In this document: positions 1 to 7,271 of the stretch, piece by piece
Layout of the letters: every line of letters begins with the position of its first letter
How positions within the stretch are numbered: the stretch's first letter is position 1
Assembly: GCA_021204375.1 (NCBI GenBank)
Contig: JAJPZL010000370.1
Span: 1 to 7,310, forward strand
Reading direction: 5' to 3'
From: Bacteroides sp.
GTDB taxonomy: Bacteria > Bacteroidota > Bacteroidia > Bacteroidales > Bacteroidaceae
Length of the DNA stretch: 7,310 bases
Notes under the pieces: model-generated
Told to the model about the DNA's origin: nothing
Databases searched by the model: none
Seen by the model: only the letters and a program-made list of their open reading frames with translations
Position numbers and translations under genes: made by a program

Positions 1-40
1 CTTCAAATCCAGAATTTATAATAGGACATTATGCGGATAA

Positions 41-1111
41 TCATTTATTTTATTGCCTGTCCTCTATCTGCTGGTGTATCGCATCGGTATGCGCCGTAAG
101 AGCTGGTGGGGGATAAAGTTCAATAATCCGTTAAAAGAGCATACACTGGATGGCTGGTATGACAGGGGGGTGGAGCATGTGTTTGCTCATAAAACGTTGT
201 ATAGATTGATTTGTATTCTCTCTCTCCCTGTATGTGTATTCTTCTTTAATTTTATAGATAAGCAGCGGCTGCCGGATATTGACCAGAATGAACTCCTGAT
301 GCGGATCGAGTGGAATGAGAATATACACCTGGAAGAGAATAACCGGCGGGTGAATGAGATCTTCCGGATGGTAGAGAGAGCGGTTACGGAACGTTCGGCT
401 TATATCGGGCAACAGGATTATCTGTTGAACCGGGACCGGGAGTTGTCTGCTTCGGAGGCGAAACTCTATTTTAAGATGACGGAGGCTTCGGGGATCTATC
501 CTTTGCAGAAGCGGCTTTTTGAGAGTATACGGAGCGTATTTTCGCTGGCAGTTCTTACTTTTTCGCCTCCTGAAACTGTTTTTGAGAAGTTGTTTGTAAC
601 CGGAGAGGCGGATGTAGTAGCAGAATTGTATGTGACTAATAAAGGGATAGAACCACAACCGGAGGAGTTACGGCGGCTGGAGGAGCGTTTTACTGCGGTC
701 ACAGGTATGGTGCCTGCCGGGGTGTCGTTTGGGAGCCAGATCAATATTAGGGTAGATCACCGGAATCTGCTTCTTTATAATGTTTCTTATGATCAGCTTT
801 ACCGTACGTTGAAGAGTGTGTTCCGGGAGAATAGTGTAACGACTTTGCAGTCGTACCAGCAATACCTGCCGGTATATGTGGTAGGGGATGAGAAGACGGT
901 TGATACGGTGCTGGCGGAAACATTGGTCCCTACTCTGTCCGGAGGGTATATTCAGTTGCGGGATCTGGTCCGGGTGAGTTATTCGGAAGATCTGAAGAGC
1001 ATCCGGGCGGGACGTAACGGGGAGTATATTCCGTATAGTTTCTATGGGGTAAAGAAGGAGAAAGAGTTGATCGCTGCGCTACGGGAAGAGGTTCGGCAAA
1101 CCGGGACCTAG
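41..1111 (+). CDS. RND efflux permease, fragment A (end of TM6 through porter domain), ended by in-frame TAG
   Basis: Middle part of an inner-membrane RND permease, a proton-driven antiporter that exports drugs, metals or other toxic compounds through a tripartite pump. The frame opens after a TAA at 38-40 and reads SFIL-LPVLYLLVYR, the typical end of TM6. The TTG at 53 is therefore not a credible start; the real gene began left of the window. Counting residues from nt 53: a loop, TM7 at about 48-67, the DKQRLPDID segment that opens the periplasmic PC1 subdomain, then the rest of the porter and docking regions to residue 352. It stops at TAG 1109-1111 just before EVAFSG, which normally leads into TM8. 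The next fragment continues in the same frame. Together they give about 540 residues, the normal length for the second half of a roughly 1,030-residue permease, so no large internal loss is apparent. Substrate cannot be inferred. Confidence 0.85.
   Translation, partial: SFILLPVLYLLVYRIGMRRKSWWGIKFNNPLKEHTLDGWYDRGVEHVFAHKTLYRLICILSLPVCVFFFNFIDKQRLPDIDQNELLMRIEWNENIHLEENNRRVNEIFRMVERAVTERSAYIGQQDYLLNRDRELSASEAKLYFKMTEASGIYPLQKRLFESIRSVFSLAVLTFSPPETVFEKLFVTGEADVVAELYVTNKGIEPQPEELRRLEERFTAVTGMVPAGVSFGSQINIRVDHRNLLLYNVSYDQLYRTLKSVFRENSVTTLQSYQQYLPVYVVGDEKTVDTVLAETLVPTLSGGYIQLRDLVRVSYSEDLKSIRAGRNGEYIPYSFYGVKKEKELIAALREEVRQTGT
1109..1111 (+). other. In-frame TAG interrupting the first RND permease
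   Basis: The TAG falls in TGT-*-EVAFSG, at the end of the periplasmic porter domain just before TM8. Homology is continuous on both sides in one frame, so this is a single-codon interruption with no indel. The parental residue was probably Trp or Gln, since TGG and CAG are each one transition away from TAG. The TGTWEVAFSG form is from memory and not certain. Confidence 0.8.
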
Positions 1112-1672
1112 GAGGTGGCTTTCTCGGGGGCTGTCTTCTCGAACAGAGAGATGCTGGGTGAACTGGTGGTAATCCTGCTGGTGTCTGTGCTGTTGATGTA
1201 TTTTATCCTGGCGGTTCAATTTGAGAGTTTTTTGCAACCGCTGATCGTACTGGCGGAGATCCCGGTCGATATTGCTTTTGCACTGCTCCTTTTATGGGTG
1301 TGCGGGCATACGATGAACCTGATGTCGGCTATCGGTATGATCGTGAGCTGCGGGATCATTATCAATGATTCTATCCTGAAACTGGATGCTGTGAATGAAC
1401 TCCGTAAAAAGGGGACTCCTCTGATGGAGGCTATCCATACAGCGGGTAAAAGGCGGCTTCGCCCGATCATTATGACTTCGCTGACTACTGTTTTTGCTAT
1501 GGTACCGCTGCTCTTCACCCGGGATATGGGCTCGGAACTGCAACAACCGCTGGCTATTGCCATGATAGGGACGATGACGGTGGGTACTTTAGTCAGTTTA
1601 TTTATTATTCCCCTGATATATTGGTTTATTTATAGGAAGAACGAGGTGATATCTAACGAACGAAAGGATTAG
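1112..1672 (+). CDS. RND efflux permease, fragment B (TM8-TM12), in frame after the TAG
   Basis: C-terminal membrane half of the same permease, reading directly on from TAG 1109-1111 as EVAFSGAVFSN. The first start-like codon is GTG at 1115, but it encodes a conserved valine and is not a likely initiator. Five helices are visible, numbered from that GTG: TM8 about 13-34, TM9 43-62, TM10 68-89, TM11 117-136 and TM12 145-173, with the family signature AVQFESFLQPL between TM8 and TM9. TM10 carries IIINDSILKLD, with Asn84-Asp85 where AcrB has Lys940-Asn941 of the proton relay; I believe this variant is common in Bacteroidota permeases. It ends at TAG 1670-1672, a sensible C-terminus after a short charged tail (YRKNEVISNERKD). 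The next gene starts 2 bp later. If TAG were a sense codon, this frame would run only 11 codons further to TGA at 1703. Confidence 0.88.
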   Translation, partial: EVAFSGAVFSNREMLGELVVILLVSVLLMYFILAVQFESFLQPLIVLAEIPVDIAFALLLLWVCGHTMNLMSAIGMIVSCGIIINDSILKLDAVNELRKKGTPLMEAIHTAGKRRLRPIIMTSLTTVFAMVPLLFTRDMGSELQQPLAIAMIGTMTVGTLVSLFIIPLIYWFIYRKNEVISNERKD

Positions 1673-1674
1673 TT

Positions 1675-2160
1675 ATGGGTAAAAGAGGTATTCTATATAT
1701 AGTGATAGGTTGCTGCCTGGTATCGGTTTGTTCATTGAGGAGCCAGAACCGGGTAAGGATGGATCTGCGCAGGACGATTGAACTGGCTAATGATAGTTCT
1801 CTGGAGGCGTTCCGGGCACAGAATATGTTCTTATCAGGCTATTGGGAGTATCGTACCTATAAGGCGAATCGTTTGCCCAGCCTGACATTGAACCTGACCC
1901 CTGCGCAATATTGCCGGGATATTACCAAACGGTACGATTCTGAGAATGATGTGGATGTGTATCGTACCCAGCAATCTTTTTATGCTTACGGACAGCTGAA
2001 TGCCAGGCAGAATTTTGACCTGACAGGAGGGACCTTTTTTGTCAATACGGATCTGGGGTATCTGCGGAATTTCGGGCGTAACAGGACTACTCAGTATACT
2101 TCAGTACCTTTTCAGGTGGGCTATTCGCAGAGTCTGATCGGTTACAACGCTTTTAAATAG
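1675..2160 (+). CDS. TolC-family outer-membrane efflux protein, N-terminal fragment, ended by in-frame TAG
   Basis: N-terminal third of an outer-membrane channel of the OEP/TolC family, which forms the exit duct of a tripartite pump. The ATG at 1675 follows the permease stop by 2 bp and has AAAGGA at 1663-1668, a usable ribosome site 6 bp upstream. Residues 1-22 look like a signal peptide: basic MGKRG, a hydrophobic stretch, then a polar region ending SLRSQ. VIGC at 10-13 resembles a weak lipobox but lies very early. Then comes the first helix pair (RRTIELAND, ANRLPSLTLNLTP) and alternating strand-like sequence rich in Tyr, Phe and Asn, as in the beta-barrel part. The frame ends at codon 162 (TAG 2158-2160) directly after SLIGYNAFK; related proteins, as I recall them, have Trp next. 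Fully restored, the protein would have about 498 residues, within the family range. Confidence 0.88.
   Translation: MGKRGILYIVIGCCLVSVCSLRSQNRVRMDLRRTIELANDSSLEAFRAQNMFLSGYWEYRTYKANRLPSLTLNLTPAQYCRDITKRYDSENDVDVYRTQQSFYAYGQLNARQNFDLTGGTFFVNTDLGYLRNFGRNRTTQYTSVPFQVGYSQSLIGYNAFK
2158..2160 (+). other. In-frame TAG interrupting the TolC-family gene
   Basis: The sequence around the TAG reads YNAFK-*-ERRIEPL. The motif pattern N-x-x-K-W-x-x-x-I-E-P-L is one I associate with Bacteroidota TolC homologues, which suggests TGG (Trp) changed to TAG by one G-to-A step. The frame is unchanged on both sides. Confidence 0.8.
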
Positions 2161-3171
2161 GAGAGGCGGATTGAGCCGTTGAGGTATGAGAAGGTAAAAA
2201 AGCAGTTTATCTATAATACGGAGGCGGTGGCGGAGACTGCGACGAATTATTTCTTTAACCTGGCACTGGCACAAACGGAGTTTAAAATGGCTGAAGATAA
2301 CCTGGCTGCTACGGATACGTTGTATAGGATCGGTATGCACCGGTACGAGATAGCTGCTATTACGCAGGCGGAGCTGCTGACACTGAAACTGGATCGTGTA
2401 AATACGGAAAATAAGGTGCAGACTGCCTGGATGTCGCTTAAAAGGGCGATGTTCTCCCTGGCCTCTTTTCTGAATATGGACCGGAATACGGAGATTGAGC
2501 TGGAGTTGCCGGGACACCCGCTTGAGATCTTGATCCCAGTGGATCAGGCGCTGGCCTTTGCCCGGGAGAATAATCCCTCTTTTCTGGGGATGAGGCAGGA
2601 TGTACTGGAGGCTCAGCAGACGGTGGACAGGACCCGGAAGGAGTCGATGTTAAATGCACAGATAAGTGCCAGTATTGGTTTTAACCAGGTGGCTGAATCG
2701 TTCGGGGATGCTTACCGGAATCCTTTGCAACAGGATCTGGTGTCGGTCAGTATGAGTATTCCGCTGGTTGACTGGGGAGTACGGAAAGGAAAATACAACA
2801 TAGCACGGAATAACCTGAATGTAATAGAGATACAGGCCAGGCAGGAGGAGATCTCTGTAGAAGAGGAGGTCATTATGACGGTGAATGATTTTAATATTCA
2901 GCAAAACCTGATACGGAGTGCGGAAGAGGCTTTGGATCTGGCTATTCTGGCTTATCAGGAGACGATGCAGCGATTTATTATCGGAAAGTCGGACCTGAGT
3001 ACGCTGACACTGGCTTTGAGTCGTCAGCAGGAGGCACAATGGGGGTATATTTCGGCTTTACAGAGTTACTGGCTGAGTTATTATAAGATCCGTAAACTGA
3101 CCCTTTTTGATTTCGGAAGCGGTATTTCGCTTTCGGATAAATTTGATTTTAGCGGTAGCTCGTACAGATGA
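2161..3171 (+). CDS. TolC-family outer-membrane efflux protein, C-terminal fragment
   Basis: The remaining 336 residues of the channel, in frame from the codon after the TAG ([16 protein letters not shown]). The first start-like codon is TTG at 2179, but homology begins before it, so this is not an independent gene. Long amphipathic helices dominate, as expected for the periplasmic tunnel: the stretch from [21 protein letters not shown] through [21 protein letters not shown], then a second repeat with [24 protein letters not shown], strand-like sequence ([26 protein letters not shown]) and a second helix pair ending [18 protein letters not shown]. The duplicated helix-strand-helix layout is the OEP family signature. 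The gene ends with TGA 3169-3171, which overlaps the next start as ATGA. This suggests translational coupling with the second permease and assembly of channel and pump from one transcript. Confidence 0.88.
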   Translation, partial: ERRIEPLRYEKVKKQFIYNTEAVAETATNYFFNLALAQTEFKMAEDNLAATDTLYRIGMHRYEIAAITQAELLTLKLDRVNTENKVQTAWMSLKRAMFSLASFLNMDRNTEIELELPGHPLEILIPVDQALAFARENNPSFLGMRQDVLEAQQTVDRTRKESMLNAQISASIGFNQVAESFGDAYRNPLQQDLVSVSMSIPLVDWGVRKGKYNIARNNLNVIEIQARQEEISVEEEVIMTVNDFNIQQNLIRSAEEALDLAILAYQETMQRFIIGKSDLSTLTLALSRQQEAQWGYISALQSYWLSYYKIRKLTLFDFGSGISLSDKFDFSGSSYR

Positions 3172-5465
3172 GTAAAAAGCGGGTCATATCGTCGTTCTCT
3201 TTGCTGGTAGCATTTTTATGTGTGGCTCTGGTGGGGATCGCCCTGATCCCGAGGTTGCCGGTAAAGCTGGCTCCGACACGTACCCTGCCGGGACTTACTG
3301 TCCGTTTCAGTATGCCGGGAAATAGTGCAAGAGTGGTGGAGATGGAAACTACCAGTAAATTAGAGGCTATGTTGGCCCGTATCCGGGGTATTCGTAGTAT
3401 ACATTCTAACTCCGGGAACGGGGGAGGAAGTATTACCCTTCAGTTGGATAAGCATGCGGATATGGATGTGGTGCGTTTTGAGGCTTCGACCATTATCCGG
3501 CAGACGTGGCCTATATTGCCGGATGGGGTTACTTATCCTTATATTACTTTACAGCACTCTGATAACGAAGCTTCACGACCTTTCCTGACTTATACGGTCA
3601 ATGCACCGGCTTCGCCTGTGGTCATTCTCCAGTATGCGGAAGATCATATCAAAAGCAGGCTGGCACAGATAGAGGGAGTGTATGAGGTGGCCCTGAGCGG
3701 AGCTACTCCGATGGAGTGGCGGCTTACTTTTGATAGTGATTGTTTAAGTGTGCTGGGGATCTCCCTGGATCATATACGGGGAGCTATCGGACGTTATTAC
3801 AATAAAGAGTTCCTGGGGATCTTTAACCGCGAAACAGGGGCGGGAAATGAGGAGTGGATCCGTCTTGCTTTGTTACCGGAGGATAAGGATCTCTCTTTTG
3901 ATCCTTCCCGGATACAGGTGGGAGTGAGAGAGGGGAAGATCATTACCCTGGATGAACTGGTACAGGTGGTCAGGGTGGAGCAGGAACCCCAGAGTTATTA
4001 CCGTATAAACGGACTTAACTCTATCTACCTGAATATAACTGCGGAAGAGAGTGCTAATCAACTTCAGTTGGGTAAGATGATAAAGGAGGAACTGGAGCGT
4101 ATCAGTGCTGCTTTTCCTGGGGGGTACCGGATCATTAATAATTATGATGCGACGGAGTATATTCAGCAGGAATTGGATAAGATCTATTTCCGTACCATCC
4201 TGACGATAATTATTCTGCTTGTTTTTGTGTTTATTATTACGCTGAGTCCGAGGTATCTTTTTCTGATCGTGGTAAGCCTGGGGGTTAATATTGCAGTCGC
4301 GGTTATTTTTTACTATCTCTTCGGGCTGGAGATGCAGTTGTACTCGCTGGCTGGTATTACGGTATCGCTCAACCTGATCATTGATAGTACGATCGTAATG
4401 ACCGATCATATCCTCCATAAACGGAACCTGAAGGCGTTTATTTCTATCCTGGCAGCTACCCTGACCACTATGGGGGCGCTGGTCATTATTTTCTTTCTGG
4501 ATGAAAAGATCAGGCTTAATTTACAGGATTTTGCTGGAGTGATCATTATTAATTTGGCTGTTTCTCTGTTTGTAGCCCTCTTTTTTGTTCCTGCATTCAT
4601 TAAGAAGAGTGGTCTGGGTCAGAGAAGAAGAGGACGGCGCAGTCTCTTTTTGAAGAGAGTAGCTGTCTATATTACCCGCTTTTACCGGTGGCTTATCGGT
4701 AAGATGGTCCGCTTTCGTATAGCTGCCTGTGTGTTATTGGTGTTGCTGTTCGGATTACCGGTTTTTATGTTGCCTGACAAGATAGATAAAGAAGGGAAGG
4801 CAGGAGAGATCTATAGTAAAACATTGGGGAATGGGTATTACAAAGAGAGTATAAAACCGACCTTAGATAAGGCTTTGGGAGGTACATTACGTCTTTTTAT
4901 ACAGAAAGTATATAACGGGAGTTATTTTACCCGTAATGAGGAGACTATACTGAGTATCAATGCTACTTTGCCCAACGGGAGTACGCTGGAACAGATGAAT
5001 ACCCTGATACAAAAAATGGAGGTGTATCTGACAAACTTTAAAGAGATCAGGCAGTTCCAGACTCACGTATATAATGCACGGCGGGCTTCTATCCAGGTGT
5101 TTTTTACGAAGGAACATGAACGGAGTGGCTTTCCTTATTTGCTTAAAAGCCGTGTTATAAGTAAAGTGGTGGAACTGGAGGTTCTCAACACTGGTACACG
5201 CAGTATCCAGGTAGGTTCGCACTGTAACTTTGCAGAGACTAACCGGGCCCTGAAATTTGACCGCCGGGCAGCGATCGGGTTTCGCCTGAATATACCTGCC
5301 GGAACAGCCGTACGCTTTGAACCGGGTGAGAGTAAGACGGTAGAACTGGTAGAGATTAGTTGGCAGAAGCTTATCTATGGCGGTAATAATCTGGTGGGAG
5401 GAGCCTATGAAGGGCGTGAAGATGACATTCTGGTTTCCATGAAAGAGAAAGGTTTTATTCAGTAA
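3168..5465 (+). CDS. Hybrid ORF: N-terminal two-thirds of a second RND permease joined in frame to the C-terminal part of UreB
   Basis: Residues 1 to about 666 are an RND permease. TM1 spans about 7-27, followed by the first porter region including [12 protein letters not shown] and its second half with [12 protein letters not shown]2-TM6 lie at about 342-359, 361-384, 391-414, 421-443 and 452-477. TM7 is at about 515-536, and then comes the PC1 subdomain up to [16 protein letters not shown]4 has a single acidic residue (Asp406 in LIIDSTIV) where AcrB has Asp407-Asp408. PC2, the second docking region and TM8-TM12, roughly 350 residues, are missing. From about residue 667 the sequence is urease beta subunit ([10 protein letters not shown] onward). 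PC1 is periplasmic while urease assembles in the cytoplasm, so the hybrid cannot plausibly serve both roles. The start overlaps the TolC stop by 4 bp. I see this as a deletion, rearrangement or assembly joint rather than a purposeful fusion. Confidence 0.85.
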   Translation: MSKKRVISSFSLLVAFLCVALVGIALIPRLPVKLAPTRTLPGLTVRFSMPGNSARVVEMETTSKLEAMLARIRGIRSIHSNSGNGGGSITLQLDKHADMDVVRFEASTIIRQTWPILPDGVTYPYITLQHSDNEASRPFLTYTVNAPASPVVILQYAEDHIKSRLAQIEGVYEVALSGATPMEWRLTFDSDCLSVLGISLDHIRGAIGRYYNKEFLGIFNRETGAGNEEWIRLALLPEDKDLSFDPSRIQVGVREGKIITLDELVQVVRVEQEPQSYYRINGLNSIYLNITAEESANQLQLGKMIKEELERISAAFPGGYRIINNYDATEYIQQELDKIYFRTILTIIILLVFVFIITLSPRYLFLIVVSLGVNIAVAVIFYYLFGLEMQLYSLAGITVSLNLIIDSTIVMTDHILHKRNLKAFISILAATLTTMGALVIIFFLDEKIRLNLQDFAGVIIINLAVSLFVALFFVPAFIKKSGLGQRRRGRRSLFLKRVAVYITRFYRWLIGKMVRFRIAACVLLVLLFGLPVFMLPDKIDKEGKAGEIYSKTLGNGYYKESIKPTLDKALGGTLRLFIQKVYNGSYFTRNEETILSINATLPNGSTLEQMNTLIQKMEVYLTNFKEIRQFQTHVYNARRASIQVFFTKEHERSGFPYLLKSRVISKVVELEVLNTGTRSIQVGSHCNFAETNRALKFDRRAAIGFRLNIPAGTAVRFEPGESKTVELVEISWQKLIYGGNNLVGGAYEGREDDILVSMKEKGFIQ
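5166..5465 (+). pseudogene. ureB: Urease beta subunit UreB, missing its N-terminus
   Basis: UreB is the small structural subunit that packs with UreA and UreC in the (UreABC)3 urease apoenzyme, which hydrolyses urea to ammonia and carbamate in the cytoplasm. The recognisable part is about 99 residues: [23 protein letters not shown], then the family hallmark [16 protein letters not shown], followed by [12 protein letters not shown] and a tail ending KEKGFIQ. Normal bacterial UreB is about 100-125 residues and begins MIPGE with a short beta region of 20-25 residues; that part is absent. GTG at 5166 or 5169 could initiate but would not restore it. Three conserved positions look altered: the usual SHYHF is SHCNF, and a Gly expected in ELVEISG is Trp732 of the hybrid. 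TAA 5463-5465 is 12 bp before ureC, the normal close spacing. ureA is not in the window. Confidence 0.85.
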
Positions 5466-5477
5466 TCAGTAGCAACT

Positions 5478-6572
5478 ATGGCAAAAATAGATAAAAAATT
5501 ATACGCCGATATGTACGGCCTTACTACAGGCGACAAAATGACATTAGGCGATACAGGCCTTAAAATAGAGGTAGAAAAAGATTATACCGTATACGGTGAA
5601 GAGTGTGTTTTCGGAGGTGGTAAAGTGATCCGTGACGGAATAGGACAAACCTCCGGTTTTAAAGAAGAGGAAGTTCTCGACCTTGTTATTACCAACGTAC
5701 TGGTTATAGATCACACAGGTATCTACAAAGCTGACATAGGCATCAAGGATGGGAAGATCCACGGAATAGGGAAAGCCGGTAACCCTCATATCCAGCCTGG
5801 AGTAACCCCGGGTATGATCATTGGTACTCTTACCGAAGTAATTTCGGGCGAAGGGCAGATCCTGACAGCCGGAGCCATTAATACCCATGTGCATTATATC
5901 TCTCCTCAACAGGCAGATGAGGCGTTGGCTTCCGGGGTTACCACATTTGTGGGAGGAGGTACAGGGCCTGCTACCGGTACTTATGCTACTACCTGTACGG
6001 TAAATCCTTTCTATATCCGTAAGATGATGGAGGCTACCGATCATATTCCCATTAACTTCGGCTTCTTAGATAAAGGAAATTCCAGCCAACCCGGTGCACT
6101 CATCAGTCAGATTGAAGCCGGTGCTCTCGGACTGAAACTTCACGAAGACTGGGGTTCCACCCCCGCAGCCCTTGATTGCTGCTTGAACGTTGCCGACCGG
6201 CACGATGTGCAGGTATGTATTCACACTGATTCTATCAATGAGTGCGGATATCTGGAAGACTCTATCCGGGCTTTTAACGGCCGTACTATTCATACCTATC
6301 ATACAGATGGAGCCGGGGGTGGACATGCACCGGATATTATCAAAGCATGTGGAGTAGCTAACATACTGCCTTCTTCTACCACACCTACTAATCCATACAG
6401 TATCAATACATTTGACGAGCATCTGGATATGCTGATGATCTGTCATCACCTGGACCCTAACAATCCGGAGGATGTAGCTTTTGCCAAAAGTCGTATCCGT
6501 AATGGTACCATCGGGGCCGAAGATATTCTGCACGATATGGGAGCTATCTCTATTTTTACATCCGACTCATAG
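5478..6572 (+). CDS. ureC: Urease alpha subunit UreC, N-terminal fragment with the whole active site, ended by in-frame TAG
   Basis: UreC is the catalytic subunit of nickel-dependent urease, a TIM-barrel amidohydrolase. The start at ATG 5478 gives [14 protein letters not shown], the expected family N-terminus. The dinickel ligands are all present and sit exactly three residues later than in Klebsiella aerogenes UreC: His137 and His139 (THVH), carbamylated Lys220 in GLKLHEDWG, His249 (IHTD), His275 (HTYH) and Asp363 (TSDS). His222 and the mobile-flap pair Cys322-His323 (ICHHLDP) are also there. The frame stops at codon 365 (TAG 6570-6572), where the family has an almost invariant Gln in SDSQAMGR. 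Two other conserved positions differ: Thr22 where Arg is usual (DKxRLGDT), and Asn135 for the Asp of IDTH. The fragment ends inside the catalytic barrel, so alone it should not fold into an active enzyme. Accessory genes ureDEFG, needed for nickel insertion, are not in the window. Confidence 0.92.
   Translation: MAKIDKKLYADMYGLTTGDKMTLGDTGLKIEVEKDYTVYGEECVFGGGKVIRDGIGQTSGFKEEEVLDLVITNVLVIDHTGIYKADIGIKDGKIHGIGKAGNPHIQPGVTPGMIIGTLTEVISGEGQILTAGAINTHVHYISPQQADEALASGVTTFVGGGTGPATGTYATTCTVNPFYIRKMMEATDHIPINFGFLDKGNSSQPGALISQIEAGALGLKLHEDWGSTPAALDCCLNVADRHDVQVCIHTDSINECGYLEDSIRAFNGRTIHTYHTDGAGGGHAPDIIKACGVANILPSSTTPTNPYSINTFDEHLDMLMICHHLDPNNPEDVAFAKSRIRNGTIGAEDILHDMGAISIFTSDS
6570..6572 (+). other. 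In-frame TAG at the conserved Gln of UreC
   Basis: The context is [13 protein letters not shown]. The family motif is SSDSQAMGR, so the TAG replaces a near-invariant Gln, one C-to-T step from CAG. The stop lies two codons after the nickel ligand Asp363. The frame is unchanged across it. Confidence 0.88.
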
Positions 6573-6824
6573 GCGATGGGCCGGGTAGGAGAGGTGATAT
6601 GCCGTACCTGGCAGATCGCATCCTGCATGAAACTGGTACGTGGAGCTCTTCCGGAAGATACAGGTAGTGGTTCGGATAACTTCCGAGTAAGACGCTACGT
6701 GGCTAAATATACTATTAATCCTGCCCTGGCACATGGACTTTCACACGTGGTAGGATCAGTAGAAGAGGGTAAAATGGCCGACCTGGTACTTTGTAAACCT
6801 GCTTTTTTTCGGAACCAAACCTGA
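6573..6824 (+). CDS. ureC: UreC middle fragment, after the TAG and up to a frameshift
   Basis: This continues UreC in the same frame from the codon after the [19 protein letters not shown], then [23 protein letters not shown] and [14 protein letters not shown]. This is the end of the TIM barrel and the return to the beta-sandwich domain. Homology holds to KPAFF (about nt 6809). After that the frame gives RNQT and a stop, while the true continuation GTKPE appears one base over. ATG at 6576 is the conserved Met of QAMGR, not an initiator. The usual Trp before KPAFF is Cys here (TGT instead of TGG). Not a separate gene; it is one piece of a single broken ureC. Confidence 0.88.
   Translation, partial: AMGRVGEVICRTWQIASCMKLVRGALPEDTGSGSDNFRVRRYVAKYTINPALAHGLSHVVGSVEEGKMADLVLCKPAFFRNQT
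6803..6809 (+). other. +1 frameshift in a run of seven T within ureC
   Basis: GC-T7-CGG reads A-F-F-R and leads to a stop. With six T it reads A-F-F-G-T-K-P-E, matching the UreC family and joining the next frame exactly. A one-base gain in a homopolymer is the simplest explanation. It is typical both of slippage mutation and of sequencing error. Confidence 0.85.
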
Positions 6825-7188
6825 AACTATTATCAAAGGCGGGATGATCGCTTATGCACAGATGGGTGATCCTAATGCTTCTATTCCTACACCGGAACCC
6901 TACTTCCCACGCCCCATGTTCGGAGGTATCGGTAAAGCAGCCGGAAAAAACGCCTGTGTGTTTGTTGCAGAGGCGTCTTTAGAGAATGCGGCAGGATATG
7001 GCTTAAATAAAGCTGCCAGGGCTGTAAGGGGATGCCGGGTTGTTTCCAAAAGCGACCTGAAGCTGAATAATTATCTTCCCGATATTGAAGTGAACCATAA
7101 AACGTTCGAGGTATTTGTAGATGGTAAGCTCATCTCCTGTGAACCGGCTGTCAAATTGCCACTTACCCAACTTTACAATCTCTTTTAA
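6811..7188 (+). CDS. ureC: UreC C-terminal fragment, after the frameshift
   Basis: The last 125 codons of UreC, beginning [20 protein letters not shown], then [18 protein letters not shown], a less conserved stretch, [31 protein letters not shown] and the C-terminus [10 protein letters not shown]. These match the closing part of the family, for instance the TYEVRVDGELI and YFLF regions of the Klebsiella enzyme. The first ATG, at 6844, is an internal Met of KGGMIA. It ends at TAA 7186-7188. Replacing the TAG with a sense codon and removing one T gives a full UreC of 569 residues, close to the usual 566-572, so no other indel is needed. Downstream I see none of ureE, ureF, ureG or ureD in the remaining 122 bases. 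Confidence 0.9.
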   Translation, partial: GTKPETIIKGGMIAYAQMGDPNASIPTPEPYFPRPMFGGIGKAAGKNACVFVAEASLENAAGYGLNKAARAVRGCRVVSKSDLKLNNYLPDIEVNHKTFEVFVDGKLISCEPAVKLPLTQLYNLF

Positions 7189-7216
7189 ATATAGAAACAG
7201 GGCACAGACGGTTTAC

Positions 7217-7241
7217 TGATTCCTTAATCAATTTTCATTTT
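7217..7241 (+). terminator. Weak terminator-like hairpin after ureC
   Basis: TGATT (7217-7221) and AATCA (7226-7230) can pair around a CCTT loop. The T-rich stretch ATTTTCATTTT follows. The stem is only 5 bp and AT-rich, so it is a poor intrinsic terminator and may be chance. Its position 29 bases after the ureC stop is the main support. Confidence 0.25.
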
Positions 7242-7271
7242 GCTTGCATAGTATCGCGTATTATCTCTTTG
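7239..7271 (+). promoter_or_regulatory. Bacteroidota-type promoter-like motif (TTTG - 21 bp - TCTCTTTG)
   Basis: TTTG at 7239-7242 is followed after 21 bp by TCTCTTTG at 7264-7271. The known Bacteroides housekeeping consensus is TTTG about 19-21 bp before TAnnTTTG, so the spacing fits and the downstream box has one mismatch. Transcription would start near 7278 and read out of the window to the right. It overlaps the T tract of the possible terminator. Such short motifs are common in AT-rich DNA, so support is modest. Confidence 0.3.

Noticed and set aside
131..658. Open reading frame of 175 codons on the minus strand
   Set aside because: It lies opposite the well-supported RND permease, shows no family pattern and has low-complexity Arg/Leu/His-rich composition typical of antisense shadows. 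The same holds for the other minus-strand frames under the TolC, RND and ureC genes.
1670..1702. Reading TAG 1670 as a sense codon to extend the first permease by 11 codons to TGA 1703
   Set aside because: The extension would overlap the TolC signal peptide, and the residues before TAG already form a normal charged C-terminal tail.
4088..5180. 10-bp repeat GGAACTGGAG at 4088-4097 and 5171-5180, near the fusion joint
   Set aside because: It encodes Glu-Leu-Glu in both places and is short enough to be chance. The other copy is in a different part of the permease, so it does not explain the joint.
5166..5465. Independent ureB gene starting at GTG 5166 or 5169
   Set aside because: It would lack the conserved MIPGE N-terminal segment, and no ribosome site is seen upstream. 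The permease frame runs through without a break.
6576..6824. Separate small gene of 82 codons after the ureC TAG
   Set aside because: Its start ATG is the conserved internal Met of UreC (QAMGR) and all its residues up to KPAFF align with UreC, so it is a piece of the broken gene.
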